Positions 1-9,216 are shown, numbered from the stretch's first letter. The stretch is 64,000 nucleotides of DNA from Hydrocarboniphaga sp. (GCF_028291725.1 NZ_JAQGNT010000011.1:1-64000), one strand, 5' to 3'. Notes: generated by a model not told the origin, from the letters alone. Numbers and translations are program-made.

Positions 1-2
1 AC

Positions 3-554
3 TCGGGATTGATCGTCCGCACCGAGGGCAAGGGCGGGCGCATCATCGACGAGGAGAAGGCGCACGCGCGCGGCACGCGGCTCGGCTTCCCGATGATCGT
101 TCTCGTAAACGGCGGCTCGGCCTCCGCGTCGGAGATCGTCGCCGGCGCGCTGCAGGATCACGAGCGCGCCGCCATCATGGGCACGCAGACGTTCGGCAAG
201 GGCTCGGTGCAGACGGTCATCGAGCTCGACGACGGCTCGGCGCTCAAGCTGACCATCGCGCGCTACTACACGCCGTCGGGCCGCTCGATCCAGGCCGAAG
301 GCATCGACCCCGACGTCACGGTCAAGCCTTTGAAAGTCGCCAAGGACGACAGCCAGCCGGACTTCGACGCGATCAAGGAAGCCGATCTGAAAGGCAGCCT
401 GCTCAACGAGAAGGAAAAGAAAGTCGATCAGGCCGCGATCGACGCGGCCAAGAAGATCGACGAAGACGAGCAGAAGCTGGCGACGACCGACTACCAGCTG
501 TTCGAGGCGCTGACCTTGCTGAAGGGTCTGAGCGTGGTGGCGAGCCGCCAGTAG
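3..554 (+). CDS. Carboxyl-terminal processing protease (S41 family), 3' part only
   Basis: Partial gene; the start lies outside the window and the reading frame is open from base 3. The visible 183 residues are the back half of the peptidase S41 domain. [16 protein letters not shown] carries the catalytic serine, and GKGSVQT about 25 residues later carries the catalytic lysine of the Ser/Lys dyad. [14 protein letters not shown] is the conserved strand that follows. The tail is charged and Lys/Asp-rich, as in many CtpA proteins. CtpA-type enzymes are exported to the periplasm and cut the C-terminal ends of envelope proteins; the signal peptide and PDZ domain would be upstream of this window. 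The gene converges on ubiB, and a pair of REP palindromes fills the gap. A second in-frame TAG (561-563) follows the stop and belongs to the REP head. Confidence 0.93.
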   Translation, partial: SGLIVRTEGKGGRIIDEEKAHARGTRLGFPMIVLVNGGSASASEIVAGALQDHERAAIMGTQTFGKGSVQTVIELDDGSALKLTIARYYTPSGRSIQAEGIDPDVTVKPLKVAKDDSQPDFDAIKEADLKGSLLNEKEKKVDQAAIDAAKKIDEDEQKLATTDYQLFEALTLLKGLSVVASRQ

Positions 555-559
555 GCCCC

Positions 560-637
560 GTAGGTTGGGGTGAGCATCGCGAACCCCAACTTCGGCGCGG
601 CATACCGTTGGGGTTCGCGATGCTCACCCCAACCTAC
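560..637. repeat. Inverted pair of REP-like GTAG palindromes, family A
   Basis: Two identical 31 bp units face each other at 560-590 (+) and 607-637 (-), 16 bp apart. Each begins with GTAG and continues as a palindrome with arms GTTGGGG and CCCCAAC around a TGAGCATCGCGAA centre. Together they can fold into a large double hairpin between the convergent ctp and ubiB genes. The GTAG head followed by an imperfect palindrome is the known layout of REP elements mobilised by RAYT transposases. Family A recurs at 34136, 39311 and 55324. Confidence 0.9.
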
Positions 638-641
638 AAAT

Positions 642-2255
642 TCAGCGTCGCGCGCTCCACCAAAGCGCGGCTCCCAGCGCCAGGCTCAGCACCGGCAGCG
701 CGGCCCCGAATTCGGGGCTCACGATGTGCGTGCACCACAGCAAGGCGCCGACGATGACCAGCGTTGCGCCGACCAGTACGCGGTTCTGGCGTTTCTGCTG
801 AGCCCGCATTTCCAGGCGCAACTGCTCGATCGACTTGCGCATACCCGCGTCGAGTCCGCCGCCGCGCTCCAGGCTGCGCACGACCTGCTGCACCAGCACC
901 GGCAGCGATTCGGCCAGCGCCGGAATGTCCTTGCGCGCCTGGCTCAGCCAGCGCGCCGGGCCGACGCGGCTGCGCATCCAGTCTTCCATGATCGGCTTGG
1001 CGGTCTTCCATAGATCCAGCTCGGGATACAGCTGGCGGCCTAGACCTTCGATGTTCAGCAACGTCTTCTGCAACAGCACCAGCTGCGGCTGCACCTGATA
1101 GTTGAAACGACGCGCGACCTGGAACAGGCGCAGCAGGAAAAAACCGAAGGAAATCTCGCTCAAAGGTTTCTGGAAGATCGGCTCGCAGACGGTGCGGATC
1201 GCGGCTTCGAAGTCCTCGACGCGCGTGCTGCTCGGCACCCACTCGCTTTCCAGATGCAGCTCGGCGACGCGCTTGTAGTCTCGGTTAAAGAAGGCCAGAA
1301 GGTTCTCGGCCAGATAGCGCTGGTCGAACACCGACAGCTGGCCGACGATGCCGAAATCGACCGCGATGTAGCTCGGGTTCTTGGGATTGCTCACGTCGAC
1401 GAAGATGTTGCCCGGATGCATATCGGCGTGAAAGAAATTGTCGCGGAAAGTCTGCTTGAAAAAAATCTCGACGCCGCGCTCCCCCAGCAGCTTGAAGTCC
1501 ACGCCCAGGCCGCGCAGACGATCCAGCTCGCGGATCGAGACGCCATGGATGCGCTCCATCACCAGCACGTTGGGCCGGGTGTAGTCGAAGAACACCGCCG
1601 GGTGGTAGATCAGCGGCGAGCCCAACCAGTTGCGGCGCAGCTGCGCGGCGTTGCCGCCCTCGCGCATCAGATCGAGCTCGTCGAACACGATCTTCTCGTA
1701 TTCCTCGACGATCGCACGCGGCCGCACGCGCCGCGCCTGTGCGCTGAATTTCTCGGCGAGTTCGGCGCAGAGATACATCAACTGCACGTCATCAAAGATG
1801 GTCTTTTCGATACCCGGGCGCAGCACTTTCACGATCACTTCGAAACCTGGATCGCTGGGCGTGGTCGGCTTCAAGCGTGCGGTATGAACTTGCGCGACCG
1901 AAGCCGACGCCAACGGAACCGGATCGAACTCGTCGAAGAGATCCGCGATCGGCTTGCCGAGCGCTTCCTCGATCAGGCGCATCGCCTCCGTGCCCGGGAA
2001 CGGCGGCACGCAATCCTGTAGCTTCGCCAGTTCCAGGGCCAGATCGGCCGGCAATACATCGGGCCGCGTCGACAGCGCCTGGCCGAACTTGATGAACACC
2101 GGGCCAAGTTCTTCCAGCGCCAGCCGTAGACGCATCCCGCGCGGGCGTGGGTCGCGCCGTGGTTTGCGACCGAGGAATTCCTGCAGCCGGTAGCGGCGAA
2201 TCACGCGCTGTATCGTCCACAGACGCGGGATACGGCTGAACTGGATGGAACTCAT
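642..2255 (-). CDS. ubiB: Ubiquinone biosynthesis protein UbiB (atypical ABC1/ADCK kinase)
   Basis: 537 residues, full length for UbiB. It belongs to the ABC1 protein-kinase-like family and is an ATPase needed for ubiquinone synthesis at the inner membrane. The family's KxGQ signature is present as FIKFGQALSTRPDVLP near residue 55, and the alanine-rich nucleotide loop as PLASASVAQVHTA near residue 115. HADMHPGNIF and the DFG-like VDFGIVGQL form the catalytic and metal-binding part. The last ~45 residues are two hydrophobic segments, the expected membrane anchor. It is the last gene of the operon DUF971-ubiE-ubiJ-ubiB and its start overlaps the ubiJ stop by 4 bp, which implies translational coupling. 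The stop is 5 bp from a REP palindrome. Confidence 0.97.
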   Translation of the reverse strand: MSSIQFSRIPRLWTIQRVIRRYRLQEFLGRKPRRDPRPRGMRLRLALEELGPVFIKFGQALSTRPDVLPADLALELAKLQDCVPPFPGTEAMRLIEEALGKPIADLFDEFDPVPLASASVAQVHTARLKPTTPSDPGFEVIVKVLRPGIEKTIFDDVQLMYLCAELAEKFSAQARRVRPRAIVEEYEKIVFDELDLMREGGNAAQLRRNWLGSPLIYHPAVFFDYTRPNVLVMERIHGVSIRELDRLRGLGVDFKLLGERGVEIFFKQTFRDNFFHADMHPGNIFVDVSNPKNPSYIAVDFGIVGQLSVFDQRYLAENLLAFFNRDYKRVAELHLESEWVPSSTRVEDFEAAIRTVCEPIFQKPLSEISFGFFLLRLFQVARRFNYQVQPQLVLLQKTLLNIEGLGRQLYPELDLWKTAKPIMEDWMRSRVGPARWLSQARKDIPALAESLPVLVQQVVRSLERGGGLDAGMRKSIEQLRLEMRAQQKRQNRVLVGATLVIVGALLWCTHIVSPEFGAALPVLSLALGAALWWSARR

Positions 2256-2893
2256 GCGGGGCGAGACTCGATGTTTTTCCGGCGTTCAAGACGCGACATT
2301 CGCGCCTCGATACGATCGGCGCGCTCACGCAGCCGATCGACTTCGTCCATCCATTCGGTGACGTCGATGCCGCGCGCCAGATCGCGGGTTTCTTCGACCA
2401 GATACTCGGCGGTGTTCTGCGCCATTGTGCGGCTGCTGTTGCGGCCCCAGTTGATCAGCGCCTTCAAACCCTGGGCCGCGCGATGCGCGGCACCGTCACC
2501 GAGCAAGGGCACGATCCATTCCTCGAAGTCGAAACCGACGCGGCCCAGCAGGCGCCGGAAACGCTGCAGCACTTCGGCTTCACCTTCAACACGCAAGCCC
2601 GCCGGCAACGCGGTATCGCCGCCGGCGAGCTTCGCCGCCATGCCGGCGAATGCCGGCGGCGGCCCAATCAAACTCACGCTGGGGGGCTTGTCACTCTCGT
2701 TGGTGACGCGCACGCCGCGTGCGTCGAACTCGATGAACAGCTGCCAGGCTAGACCTTCCAGCTCAAGGGCGATGCTGTTGCTGCTCATCGCCGCACATTC
2801 GGCGAGCGCTGCCGGCTCGATCTGCAGATAACGATTGAGCGCGACTTCCAGGCCAGCGCAGACCAGCGGCGGCGCCGCTTTCGCGCTGCTCAT
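2252..2893 (-). CDS. ubiJ: Ubiquinone biosynthesis accessory factor UbiJ (SCP2 domain)
   Basis: 213 residues, matching the size of UbiJ (formerly YigP). The N-terminal ~120 residues resemble an SCP2 sterol-carrier fold; UbiJ is thought to present hydrophobic ubiquinone intermediates to the soluble Ubi enzyme complex. The C-terminal part ([20 protein letters not shown] onward) is helical and charged, with a coiled-coil-like end [20 protein letters not shown]. It overlaps both neighbours by 4 bp (ubiE upstream, ubiB downstream). The position between ubiE and ubiB is the standard gammaproteobacterial order and is the strongest support, since sequence conservation in this family is low. Confidence 0.93.
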   Translation of the reverse strand: MSSAKAAPPLVCAGLEVALNRYLQIEPAALAECAAMSSNSIALELEGLAWQLFIEFDARGVRVTNESDKPPSVSLIGPPPAFAGMAAKLAGGDTALPAGLRVEGEAEVLQRFRRLLGRVGFDFEEWIVPLLGDGAAHRAAQGLKALINWGRNSSRTMAQNTAEYLVEETRDLARGIDVTEWMDEVDRLRERADRIEARMSRLERRKNIESRPA

Positions 2894-3663
2894 GCGTCCA
2901 GTCTGAACCCGCGATGCACCGCGACGATTCCGCCGGTCAGGTTATAGACCTGGCAGCGTTCCAGCCCGGCGTTTTCCATCATGCCCTTCAGCGTCTGTTG
3001 GTCCGGATGCATGCGGATCGATTCGGCCAGATAGCGATAGCTGGCTTCATCGCGCGCGACAAAACGCCCCATCAGCGGTAGCAGCTTGAATGAGTACTGG
3101 TCGTAGAGTTTCGACAGACCGGCATTCAGCGGCTTGGAGAATTCCAGTACCAACAGGCGGCCGCCCGGCTTCAACACGCGGCGCATCGAGCGCAGCGCGG
3201 CATCCTTGTCGGTGACGTTGCGCAGGCCGAATCCGATGGTCACGCAGTCGAAGCTGCGATCCGCGAACGGCAGCATCTCGGCATTGGCCTGGACCACCGG
3301 CAGGCCGACCACGCCCTGGTCGATCAGCCGGCGCCGGCCTTCGCCGAGCATCGCCGCGTTGATGTCGCTGAGCACAACCTGGCCGCGCGGTCCGACCTGT
3401 TTGGCAAATTCGCGCGTCAGGTCGCCGGTGCCGCCGGCGACGTCGAGCACGCGCTCGCCGGCCCGCACGCCGGCGAGGTCGATCACGAAGCGCTTCCACA
3501 GCCGGTGCACGCCCATCGACATCAGGTCGTTCATCAGGTCATAGCGTCGCGCTACCGACGAGAAAACTTCGGCGACACGCTTCTGCTTGTCCGCGACCGG
3601 TACCTGCTGGTAGCCGAAATGCGTGGTCGACGACGGTTTGGGATCGCTGGGGTCGTGGCTCAC
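2890..3663 (-). CDS. ubiE: Demethylmenaquinone/demethoxyubiquinol C-methyltransferase UbiE
   Basis: 257 residues, a class I SAM-dependent methyltransferase. It adds the C-5 methyl group of the quinone ring in ubiquinone (and menaquinone where made). The N-terminal [19 protein letters not shown] is the typical UbiE lead, followed by [18 protein letters not shown]. Motif I is [15 protein letters not shown], and the [17 protein letters not shown] segment is the UbiE/COQ5 signature. The start overlaps the stop of the DUF971 gene by 4 bp and its own stop overlaps ubiJ by 4 bp, so the whole operon looks translationally coupled. Confidence 0.97.
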   Translation of the reverse strand: MSHDPSDPKPSSTTHFGYQQVPVADKQKRVAEVFSSVARRYDLMNDLMSMGVHRLWKRFVIDLAGVRAGERVLDVAGGTGDLTREFAKQVGPRGQVVLSDINAAMLGEGRRRLIDQGVVGLPVVQANAEMLPFADRSFDCVTIGFGLRNVTDKDAALRSMRRVLKPGGRLLVLEFSKPLNAGLSKLYDQYSFKLLPLMGRFVARDEASYRYLAESIRMHPDQQTLKGMMENAGLERCQVYNLTGGIVAVHRGFRLDA

Positions 3664-4070
3664 GGCTGGGCCGGGTAGTGCTTCTTGGGCAGGGCGGCCA
3701 GTTTAACGATGTCGCTGTCGCGGGACATGTTCAGCGCCTGCAGCCGCTCGATATACGTAGCCCAGTAGGTTTCGCGATTCGTCGCCAGGTCGTGCAGCAC
3801 GTCCCAGGAATACAGGCCGGTATCGTGGCCGTCGTCGAAGCGCAGCCGGATCGCGTACTGGCCGATCGGGTCCGCACCGGTGACACCGACGTTGCGCTTG
3901 CCGCCGATCAGGTTCGGCTCGGCCTGGCCGTGGCCCCAGACTTCGGCCGAAGGGCTGAACACGCGCAGATATTCGAACGGCAGCTCGTGCACGCTGCCGT
4001 CGGCGTAGTGCAGCTCCAGCAGTCGCGAGCCGCGGCGCAGTTTCAGATCGGTGGGACGGGGTGCTGACAT
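3660..4070 (-). CDS. DUF971 family protein (gamma-butyrobetaine hydroxylase N-terminal-like)
   Basis: 136 residues, first gene of the ubi operon. The motif pattern [19 protein letters not shown]-like at the front, then [20 protein letters not shown] and [11 protein letters not shown], is the DUF971 fold, which also forms the N-terminal domain of gamma-butyrobetaine hydroxylases and FeS assembly factors. In many proteobacteria this small gene sits beside hslVU or ubiE. The exact role is not established. No metal-binding cysteine cluster is visible here. The stop overlaps the ubiE start by 4 bp. Confidence 0.88.
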   Translation of the reverse strand: MSAPRPTDLKLRRGSRLLELHYADGSVHELPFEYLRVFSPSAEVWGHGQAEPNLIGGKRNVGVTGADPIGQYAIRLRFDDGHDTGLYSWDVLHDLATNRETYWATYIERLQALNMSRDSDIVKLAALPKKHYPAQP

Positions 4071-4094
4071 CCCACCAGTTTAAGCGCGTCCGCG

Positions 4095-4718
4095 CTACAC
4101 GGGGCAGGCGGCACCGGTGCTGATCCACTCGCCGATCAGTGCGCCGAACTGCGCCTGCGTCCCCGGTGCCGGCTCGCGCGGCTGGCGGCTGATGTCGATA
4201 CCCGGGTTCCAGGCCCAGCCGACCAGCGAATCCTTGGCCATATGGTCCTCGAGCTGTTTCATCGATTTGCCGCCGTTGCGCTTTTTATCCTTGATCTGCT
4301 CGCAGATCTGCGCCAGCGACTGGCCCTGCCAGGCCATCTCGATCGGCGCGACGTGCCACAGCGGATGGCCCGGCACGCCGGAGGCCTCGAAGTTCTGCGC
4401 CTGGTGACAGGTATTGCACTGGAGCGCGGTGGCGCCGTGATTGTCCGGGCCGCGGACCACATGCGGCAGGTGCGGATGCAGATCCAAGCCCTGCGTCGGG
4501 CTGTCGCCCTTGGGATGGCAGTTCATGCAGCGCGGATGCTGGATCACCTTGCCGGCCTCGGTGAACAGCGCACGCGAACGCTCGGTCTTGTCGCTGATGC
4601 CGGCGAAATCCCGCGGCGATTTCAGTGTCTGGACTTGGTCGGCGGCCGCCAGCGTAGTACTCAGGCTCAGCGCCGACAGCAGCAAGCCGAGCAATCCTTG
4701 TCGCAATCCTTTGAACAT
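4095..4718 (-). CDS. Exported diheme cytochrome c-like protein next to a molybdenum hydroxylase
   Basis: 207 residues with the start at 4718, chosen because AGGAGA lies 7 bases before this ATG; a longer frame exists upstream without a ribosome site. The N-terminus is a signal peptide ending near LAAADQ. Two haem c attachment motifs are visible, CMNCH and CNTCH, with HP-rich spacing between them (HPHLPHVVRGPDNHG). The rest does not resemble a standard class I cytochrome. The gene is divergent from iorA-iorB. In related periplasmic molybdenum hydroxylases a c-type cytochrome takes the electrons, so acceptor for IorAB is the likely role; this is an inference from position. Confidence 0.8.
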   Translation of the reverse strand: MFKGLRQGLLGLLLSALSLSTTLAAADQVQTLKSPRDFAGISDKTERSRALFTEAGKVIQHPRCMNCHPKGDSPTQGLDLHPHLPHVVRGPDNHGATALQCNTCHQAQNFEASGVPGHPLWHVAPIEMAWQGQSLAQICEQIKDKKRNGGKSMKQLEDHMAKDSLVGWAWNPGIDISRQPREPAPGTQAQFGALIGEWISTGAACPV

Positions 4719-4786
4719 AATGCGTCTCCTGAGGCTGGCCGCGGGGCGGGCGAGAGAACGGTACCGAGCCTGCATCATAATGGTAG

Positions 4787-4796
4787 TGACCGGTCA
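4787..4796. promoter_or_regulatory. Palindromic operator candidate in the cytochrome/iorA divergent promoter region
   Basis: TGACCGGTCA is a perfect 10 bp palindrome in the 168 bp gap between the divergent cytochrome and iorA genes. On the minus strand a TATGAT -10-like element (4774-4779) lies 7 bases downstream of it, so the palindrome would fall inside the promoter spacer of the cytochrome gene. ACCGGT-centred palindromes are common TetR-family operators, but no regulator gene is adjacent. Confidence 0.4.
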
Positions 4797-4886
4797 GACA
4801 CATAGTGCCGCACTTTGGTTATGCTGGTCGTCCCCGCCGCGCCATGCGCGGCGTTCTAGCCATCCGCATCAAGACGGGAGAGCCAG

Positions 4887-5345
4887 ATGGTTTCACTCAA
4901 AATCAACGGCAGCGCGCACTCGGTTGACGCCGAGCCCAATACTCCTCTGCTCTGGGTGCTGCGCGACGAGCTCGGACTCACCGGCACCAAGTACGGCTGC
5001 GGCGTTGCCCAGTGCGGCGCCTGCACCGTGCATCTCGACGGCCAGCCGCTGCGTTCGTGTTCGGCGCCGGTGTCCGCGGTCGGCGGCAAGAACGTCACCA
5101 CGATCGAAGGCCTGAGCAGCAAGACCGCGAAAACGGTGCAGCAGGCCTGGATCGATCTGGACGTCGCGCAGTGCGGCTACTGCCAGTCCGGCCAAATCAT
5201 GACGGCGGTCGCGCTGTTGGAGGCCAAGCCTAAGCCGAGCGACGAGGACATCGATCTGGCGATGGCCGGTAATATCTGCCGCTGCGCGACCTATGTGCGC
5301 ATCCGCGCTGCGGTGCACGCTGCGTCGGCGAAGCTGAGCGCCTGA
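4887..5345 (+). CDS. iorA: Isoquinoline 1-oxidoreductase-type alpha subunit, 2x[2Fe-2S]
   Basis: 152 residues, the small iron-sulfur subunit of a molybdenum hydroxylase of the xanthine oxidase family. The plant-ferredoxin-type cluster ligands are [18 protein letters not shown] plus the distal Cys in LRSCSAP. The second cluster is held by CGYCQSGQ and CRCATY. It passes electrons from the molybdopterin subunit encoded next. GGGAG precedes the ATG by a normal distance. The stop is 10 bp before iorB. The true substrate cannot be told from sequence; family members oxidise N-heterocycles or aldehydes. Confidence 0.92.
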   Translation: MVSLKINGSAHSVDAEPNTPLLWVLRDELGLTGTKYGCGVAQCGACTVHLDGQPLRSCSAPVSAVGGKNVTTIEGLSSKTAKTVQQAWIDLDVAQCGYCQSGQIMTAVALLEAKPKPSDEDIDLAMAGNICRCATYVRIRAAVHAASAKLSA

Positions 5346-5355
5346 GGAGATTGCG

Positions 5356-7581
5356 ATGCGAGTACTCGACCCCTCATCCGCCGTCGCGATTTTTGCGATT
5401 CCGGCGCAGCAGCCCGCTGGCCTGAATCGCCGCGACTTCCTCAAGTCCAGCGCCGCGGCCGGCCTGGTGTTCGGCCTGCAGCTGCCGCTGGCGAAGAAGG
5501 CTTTCGCAGCGGACGCCGTCGGCGAAGTGCCGCCTGGACAGTTCGCACCGAACGCCTTCATCCGCATCGCGCCGGACAACACCGTGACCTTGGTGATCAA
5601 GCATCACGAGATGGGCCAGGGTGCGACCACCGGCCTGGCCACGATCCTGTGCGAGGAACTCGACGCCGATCTTCCCGCAGTGAAAGTCGAGTACGCACCG
5701 TCGAACGCGGCGCTGTACAAGAACCTCGCCTTCGGCGCCCAGGGCACCGGCGGCTCCACCGCGATCGCGAACTCCTGGGAGCAGCTGCGCAAAGCGGGCG
5801 CGACCGGGCGCGCGATGCTGGTGTCGGCCGCGGCCAAGCGCTGGAACGTGTCGCCGGCTAGCATCACCGTCAGCAAGGGCGTGGTCAGCAGCGGCAGCCA
5901 CAAGGCGACGTTCGGCGAACTCGCCAATGACGCAGCGACCCAGCCGGTGCCGGCTGATGTTCCGCTGAAAGACCCGAAGAACTTCGTTCTGGTCGGCAAG
6001 AAGGAAACCCGCCGCCTCGACAGCCAGGCCAAGTGCACGGGCACCGCGATCTACACCATCGACGTGAAACTGCCCGGACTGCTGACCGCGGTGATCGCGC
6101 GCCCGCCGGCGTTCGGCGTCAAGCTGGTGTCCTTCGATGCGGCGTCGGCGAAAGCGGTCAAAGGTGTCACCGATGTCGTCGAAGTGCCCGAGGGCGTGGC
6201 CATCGTCGCGACCGGCATGTGGCCGGCGCTGCAAGGCCGTCGTGCGCTGAAGATCCAGTGGGACGGCAGCGCCGGCAAGCTCAACACCGCCGGTCTTTAC
6301 TCGGATTATCTGAAAATCGCCGAAGCCGGCGTCGGCGCAGCGACGATCACCCGCGACAAGAACACCGCAGCGCAGATGAAGAAGGCGGTGACCACGGTCG
6401 AAGCGGTCTACGAGTTCCCGTATCTGGCGCATGCGCCGATGGAGCCGCTGAACTGCGTGGCCTGGCTGCATGACGGCATGCTCGAAACCTGGGGCGCGCA
6501 CCAGTTCCCGAGCTTCGATCACATGTTCGCGGCGCAGGCCGCGGGTCTGCCGGTGGAGAAGGTCAAGCTCAACTCGCTGATCTCCGGCGGCAGCTTCGGG
6601 CGCCGTGCGAATGCCGCCTCGGACTTCACCGTCGAAGCCGTCAATGTCGCCAAGGCGATCGGCCGCCCGGTACCGGTGCGCGTGCAGCGCACGCGCGAAG
6701 ACGACATGCGTGCGGGCTGGTATCGGCCGCTGTACGTGCACACCGTGAAGACCGGCCTTGATGCAAGAGGCGAGCTGCTGGCCTGGCAGCACGCGATCGT
6801 CGGCCAGTCGATCATGGCCGGCACGCCGATGGCGGCGACGGTCAAGAACGGCAACGACGCCAGCTCCACCGAAGGCGTATGGCCGACGCCGTACAAGATC
6901 CCGGCGATGTCGGCGGATCTGTATTCGCCGGTGCAGGACGTGCGCCCGCTGTGGTGGCGCTCGGTCGGCAATACGCATACGGCCTATGTGATGGAGACGA
7001 TGCTCGACGAGTTGGCGACGCTCGCCAGGCAGGACCCGGTCGCGTATCGCCTGAAGCTGCTCGCCGATGAGCCGCGCATGGCCGGCGTGATCAAGCTCGC
7101 GGCCGACAAAGCCGGCTGGAACACGCCGATGCCGGCCGGCAAGGCCCGCGGCGTCGCCTCGCATTTCTCGTTCGACACCTATGTCGCGCAAGTCGCCGAA
7201 GTCAGCCTGAAACCCAATGGTCAGCCGAAAGTCGAGCGGGTGGTCGTCGCGGTCGACTGCGGCGTCGCCGTGAACCCGGACCAGATCGCAGCGCAGATGG
7301 AAGGCTGCGTCGGCTTTGCGCTGGCTGCCGCGCTGTACGGCGAACTCGACATCGAAAACGGCGCGGTCAAACAGAGCAACTATCACGACTTCCGCGTGCT
7401 GCGCATCGACGAGATGCCGAAAGTCGAGGTCTACATCGCCGACAGTCAGCATGCGCCGACCGGTGTCGGCGAGCCTGGCGTGCCGCCGCTGGCGCCGGCG
7501 GTCGCCAATGCGCTGGCCAAGCTCACCGGTACCCGCGTACGCCGGCTGCCGCTGGCCAGACAGAAATTCCAGCTGGCTTGA
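5356..7581 (+). CDS. iorB: Isoquinoline 1-oxidoreductase-type beta subunit, Mo-cytosine-dinucleotide enzyme
   Basis: 741 residues, the large catalytic subunit. A twin-arginine signal (NRRDFLKSSAAAGLVFG) near residues 24-40 predicts export of the folded complex to the periplasm, as known for the IorB subclass, carrying IorA with it. Substrate and cofactor segments include HHEMGQGATTGLATILCEEL, GGSFGRRANAASDF and near the end GVGEPGVPPLAPAVANAL, where the Glu is the expected catalytic base. GAGGAG sits before the ATG. It is followed by genes for cofactor insertion and cytidylation, which together define a complete module. Confidence 0.93.
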   Translation: MRVLDPSSAVAIFAIPAQQPAGLNRRDFLKSSAAAGLVFGLQLPLAKKAFAADAVGEVPPGQFAPNAFIRIAPDNTVTLVIKHHEMGQGATTGLATILCEELDADLPAVKVEYAPSNAALYKNLAFGAQGTGGSTAIANSWEQLRKAGATGRAMLVSAAAKRWNVSPASITVSKGVVSSGSHKATFGELANDAATQPVPADVPLKDPKNFVLVGKKETRRLDSQAKCTGTAIYTIDVKLPGLLTAVIARPPAFGVKLVSFDAASAKAVKGVTDVVEVPEGVAIVATGMWPALQGRRALKIQWDGSAGKLNTAGLYSDYLKIAEAGVGAATITRDKNTAAQMKKAVTTVEAVYEFPYLAHAPMEPLNCVAWLHDGMLETWGAHQFPSFDHMFAAQAAGLPVEKVKLNSLISGGSFGRRANAASDFTVEAVNVAKAIGRPVPVRVQRTREDDMRAGWYRPLYVHTVKTGLDARGELLAWQHAIVGQSIMAGTPMAATVKNGNDASSTEGVWPTPYKIPAMSADLYSPVQDVRPLWWRSVGNTHTAYVMETMLDELATLARQDPVAYRLKLLADEPRMAGVIKLAADKAGWNTPMPAGKARGVASHFSFDTYVAQVAEVSLKPNGQPKVERVVVAVDCGVAVNPDQIAAQMEGCVGFALAAALYGELDIENGAVKQSNYHDFRVLRIDEMPKVEVYIADSQHAPTGVGEPGVPPLAPAVANALAKLTGTRVRRLPLARQKFQLA

Positions 7582-7589
7582 GGCCGACG

Positions 7590-8588
7590 ATGGCGGACGA
7601 TCTCGCGGACGACCCCAAAGCATCGCAGCCCGGCGGCTGGCCGGCCTGGCCGGCTTACGCGCTGATCGACGATCTGTTGCCGACGCTGGAACGCTGGTCC
7701 GCCAGCGGCAGACGCTACGCGCTGGCGACGCTGATCGAGGTGGTCGGCTCGTCGCCGCGGCCGGTCGGCTCCGAAATGGCGGTCGCGGACGACGGCGAGA
7801 TGGCCGGCTACGTTTCAGGCGGCTGCGTCGAGGCCGCCGTCGCCAGCGAAGCGCTCGCGGCGCTGGCGGATGGCCGGCCGCGTCTGCTCGACTACGGCGC
7901 CGGCAGCCCGGTGCTCGACGTACAACTGTCCTGCGGCGGCCGCATCCGCATCCTGGTTCGCGCCGTTGACGATGGCGCGGGCTATGCGGCAAGACTGCGC
8001 CGGGCCCGCGTTGACCGAAGCCCGCTGTCGATCAGCACCGATCTGGAAACGGGTGCGATTCATTTCGAAGCCGCAACGGTGGAAGAAGGACTCGGCGCCG
8101 CTCGTTACCTGCGGCGCCAGCTGCCGCCGCTGCGCCTGATCCTGGTCGGAGGTGACCCGATCGTGCTGGCGCTGCTGCAGATGGCGCCGATGTTCAGCGT
8201 CGAAACCGTGCTGCTGCGTCCACGCGGGCCCGCTGCCGGCGCGAGCCTGCAATACGTCCCGGCGCTGTATGACCGGCGCGGCATCGAAGCGGCGCTGGCC
8301 GATCTGCATGTCGACTCGCGGTGCGCGATCTATACCTTGTCGCACGACGTGGATACCGATCACGCGGTGCTGGCCGCCGCGCTGCGCTCTCCGGCCTATT
8401 GCATCGGTGCGCTGGGCAGCCGGCGCAAGGCACAGACACGGGTCGAGCGCCTGCGCGCCGAAGGCTTCGACGAGATCGCGCTGGCGCGCTTGCGCACACC
8501 GGCTGGACTGAACATCGGCGCGCGCTCGCCGCAGGAAATCGCGCTGTCGATTCTGGGCGAGCTGATTGCCGAACGCCGCCCAGACTGA
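7590..8588 (+). CDS. XdhC/CoxI-family molybdenum cofactor insertion protein
   Basis: 332 residues. The ATG at 7590 is preferred over a TTG that would overlap the iorB stop; GAGG lies upstream of the ATG. The XdhC_CoxI domain is seen as EVVGSSPRPVGSEMAV and YVSGGCVEAAVASEAL, the Cys being the conserved residue. The C-terminal Rossmann-type half has LILVGGDPIV, TLSHDVDTDHAVLAAAL, YCIGALGSRRKA and GLNIGARSPQEIALSI. XdhC proteins bind and protect molybdenum cofactor and pass it, sulfurated, to xanthine-oxidase family enzymes. With no xdhAB in sight the client here should be IorB. Confidence 0.9.
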   Translation: MADDLADDPKASQPGGWPAWPAYALIDDLLPTLERWSASGRRYALATLIEVVGSSPRPVGSEMAVADDGEMAGYVSGGCVEAAVASEALAALADGRPRLLDYGAGSPVLDVQLSCGGRIRILVRAVDDGAGYAARLRRARVDRSPLSISTDLETGAIHFEAATVEEGLGAARYLRRQLPPLRLILVGGDPIVLALLQMAPMFSVETVLLRPRGPAAGASLQYVPALYDRRGIEAALADLHVDSRCAIYTLSHDVDTDHAVLAAALRSPAYCIGALGSRRKAQTRVERLRAEGFDEIALARLRTPAGLNIGARSPQEIALSILGELIAERRPD

Positions 8589-9216
8589 GGCCGTCGCGGC
8601 GTCGGCGAACCGCATTGGCTGCATCGTGTTGTCCGCCGGCCGCTCACGGCGCTTCGGCCGGACCCGGATCAACAAGCTGCTGGCGCCGATTCGCGGTCAG
8701 CCGCTGATCTGCCATGTGCTGAACGCAGTCGCCGGCTCCGGCGTAAAACCGGTGGTGATCGTGACCGGCCACCAGCGGACGGGCGTCGAACGGGCTATCC
8801 GCCATCAGCGCGACCGCCATTGGCCCACCCGCTTCAACCGTCATCATCGCCAGGGCATGGCGAGCTCGCTGCAGGCCGGCCTGCGCGCGATGCCGGCCTC
8901 GGTGGAGGCGGTCGTGGTCTGCCTGGCGGACATGCCGGGCGTCACCTCCTGCCTCATTGCGCGGCTGATGGCGGCCTATCAAAGCGGCGATGCCGCGGTG
9001 ATCCCCGTGGTCGACGGCCGACGCGGCAATCCGGTGCTGCTGGGCCGCCCCCTGTTTGCCGCCATCGCCCAGCTGTCCGGCGACCAGGGTGCCCGGTCGC
9101 TGCTGCGCACTGGCCCCGGCCTGCGATACCTGGACACAGATGCTGACGCCGTCCGCGATATCGACACGAAGCGAGACTGGAACCGCGCCGTCCGCCGGCG
9201 GCTCCGCGTCCACTGA
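8566..9216 (+). CDS. Molybdenum cofactor cytidylyltransferase-like protein (MocA family)
   Basis: 216 residues, NTP-transferase fold. CIVLSAGRSRRFG is the nucleotide-binding loop, followed by NKLLAPIRGQPL with its conserved Lys. CLADMPGVT carries the metal-binding Asp. MocA joins CMP to molybdopterin to form the cytosine dinucleotide cofactor used by IorB-type enzymes. No ATG lies upstream of the conserved core in this frame; the only plausible start is TTG at 8566, inside the xdhC-like gene (23 bp overlap), so expression is probably coupled. The exact start remains uncertain. Confidence 0.85.
   Translation: MPNAAQTEAVAASANRIGCIVLSAGRSRRFGRTRINKLLAPIRGQPLICHVLNAVAGSGVKPVVIVTGHQRTGVERAIRHQRDRHWPTRFNRHHRQGMASSLQAGLRAMPASVEAVVVCLADMPGVTSCLIARLMAAYQSGDAAVIPVVDGRRGNPVLLGRPLFAAIAQLSGDQGARSLLRTGPGLRYLDTDADAVRDIDTKRDWNRAVRRRLRVH

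Noticed and set aside
5374-7992. 872-residue open frame opposite iorB and the xdhC-like gene
   Set aside because: It is Arg/His/Gly-rich antisense noise typical of high-GC DNA; the plus strand carries clear IorB and XdhC motifs over the same stretch.
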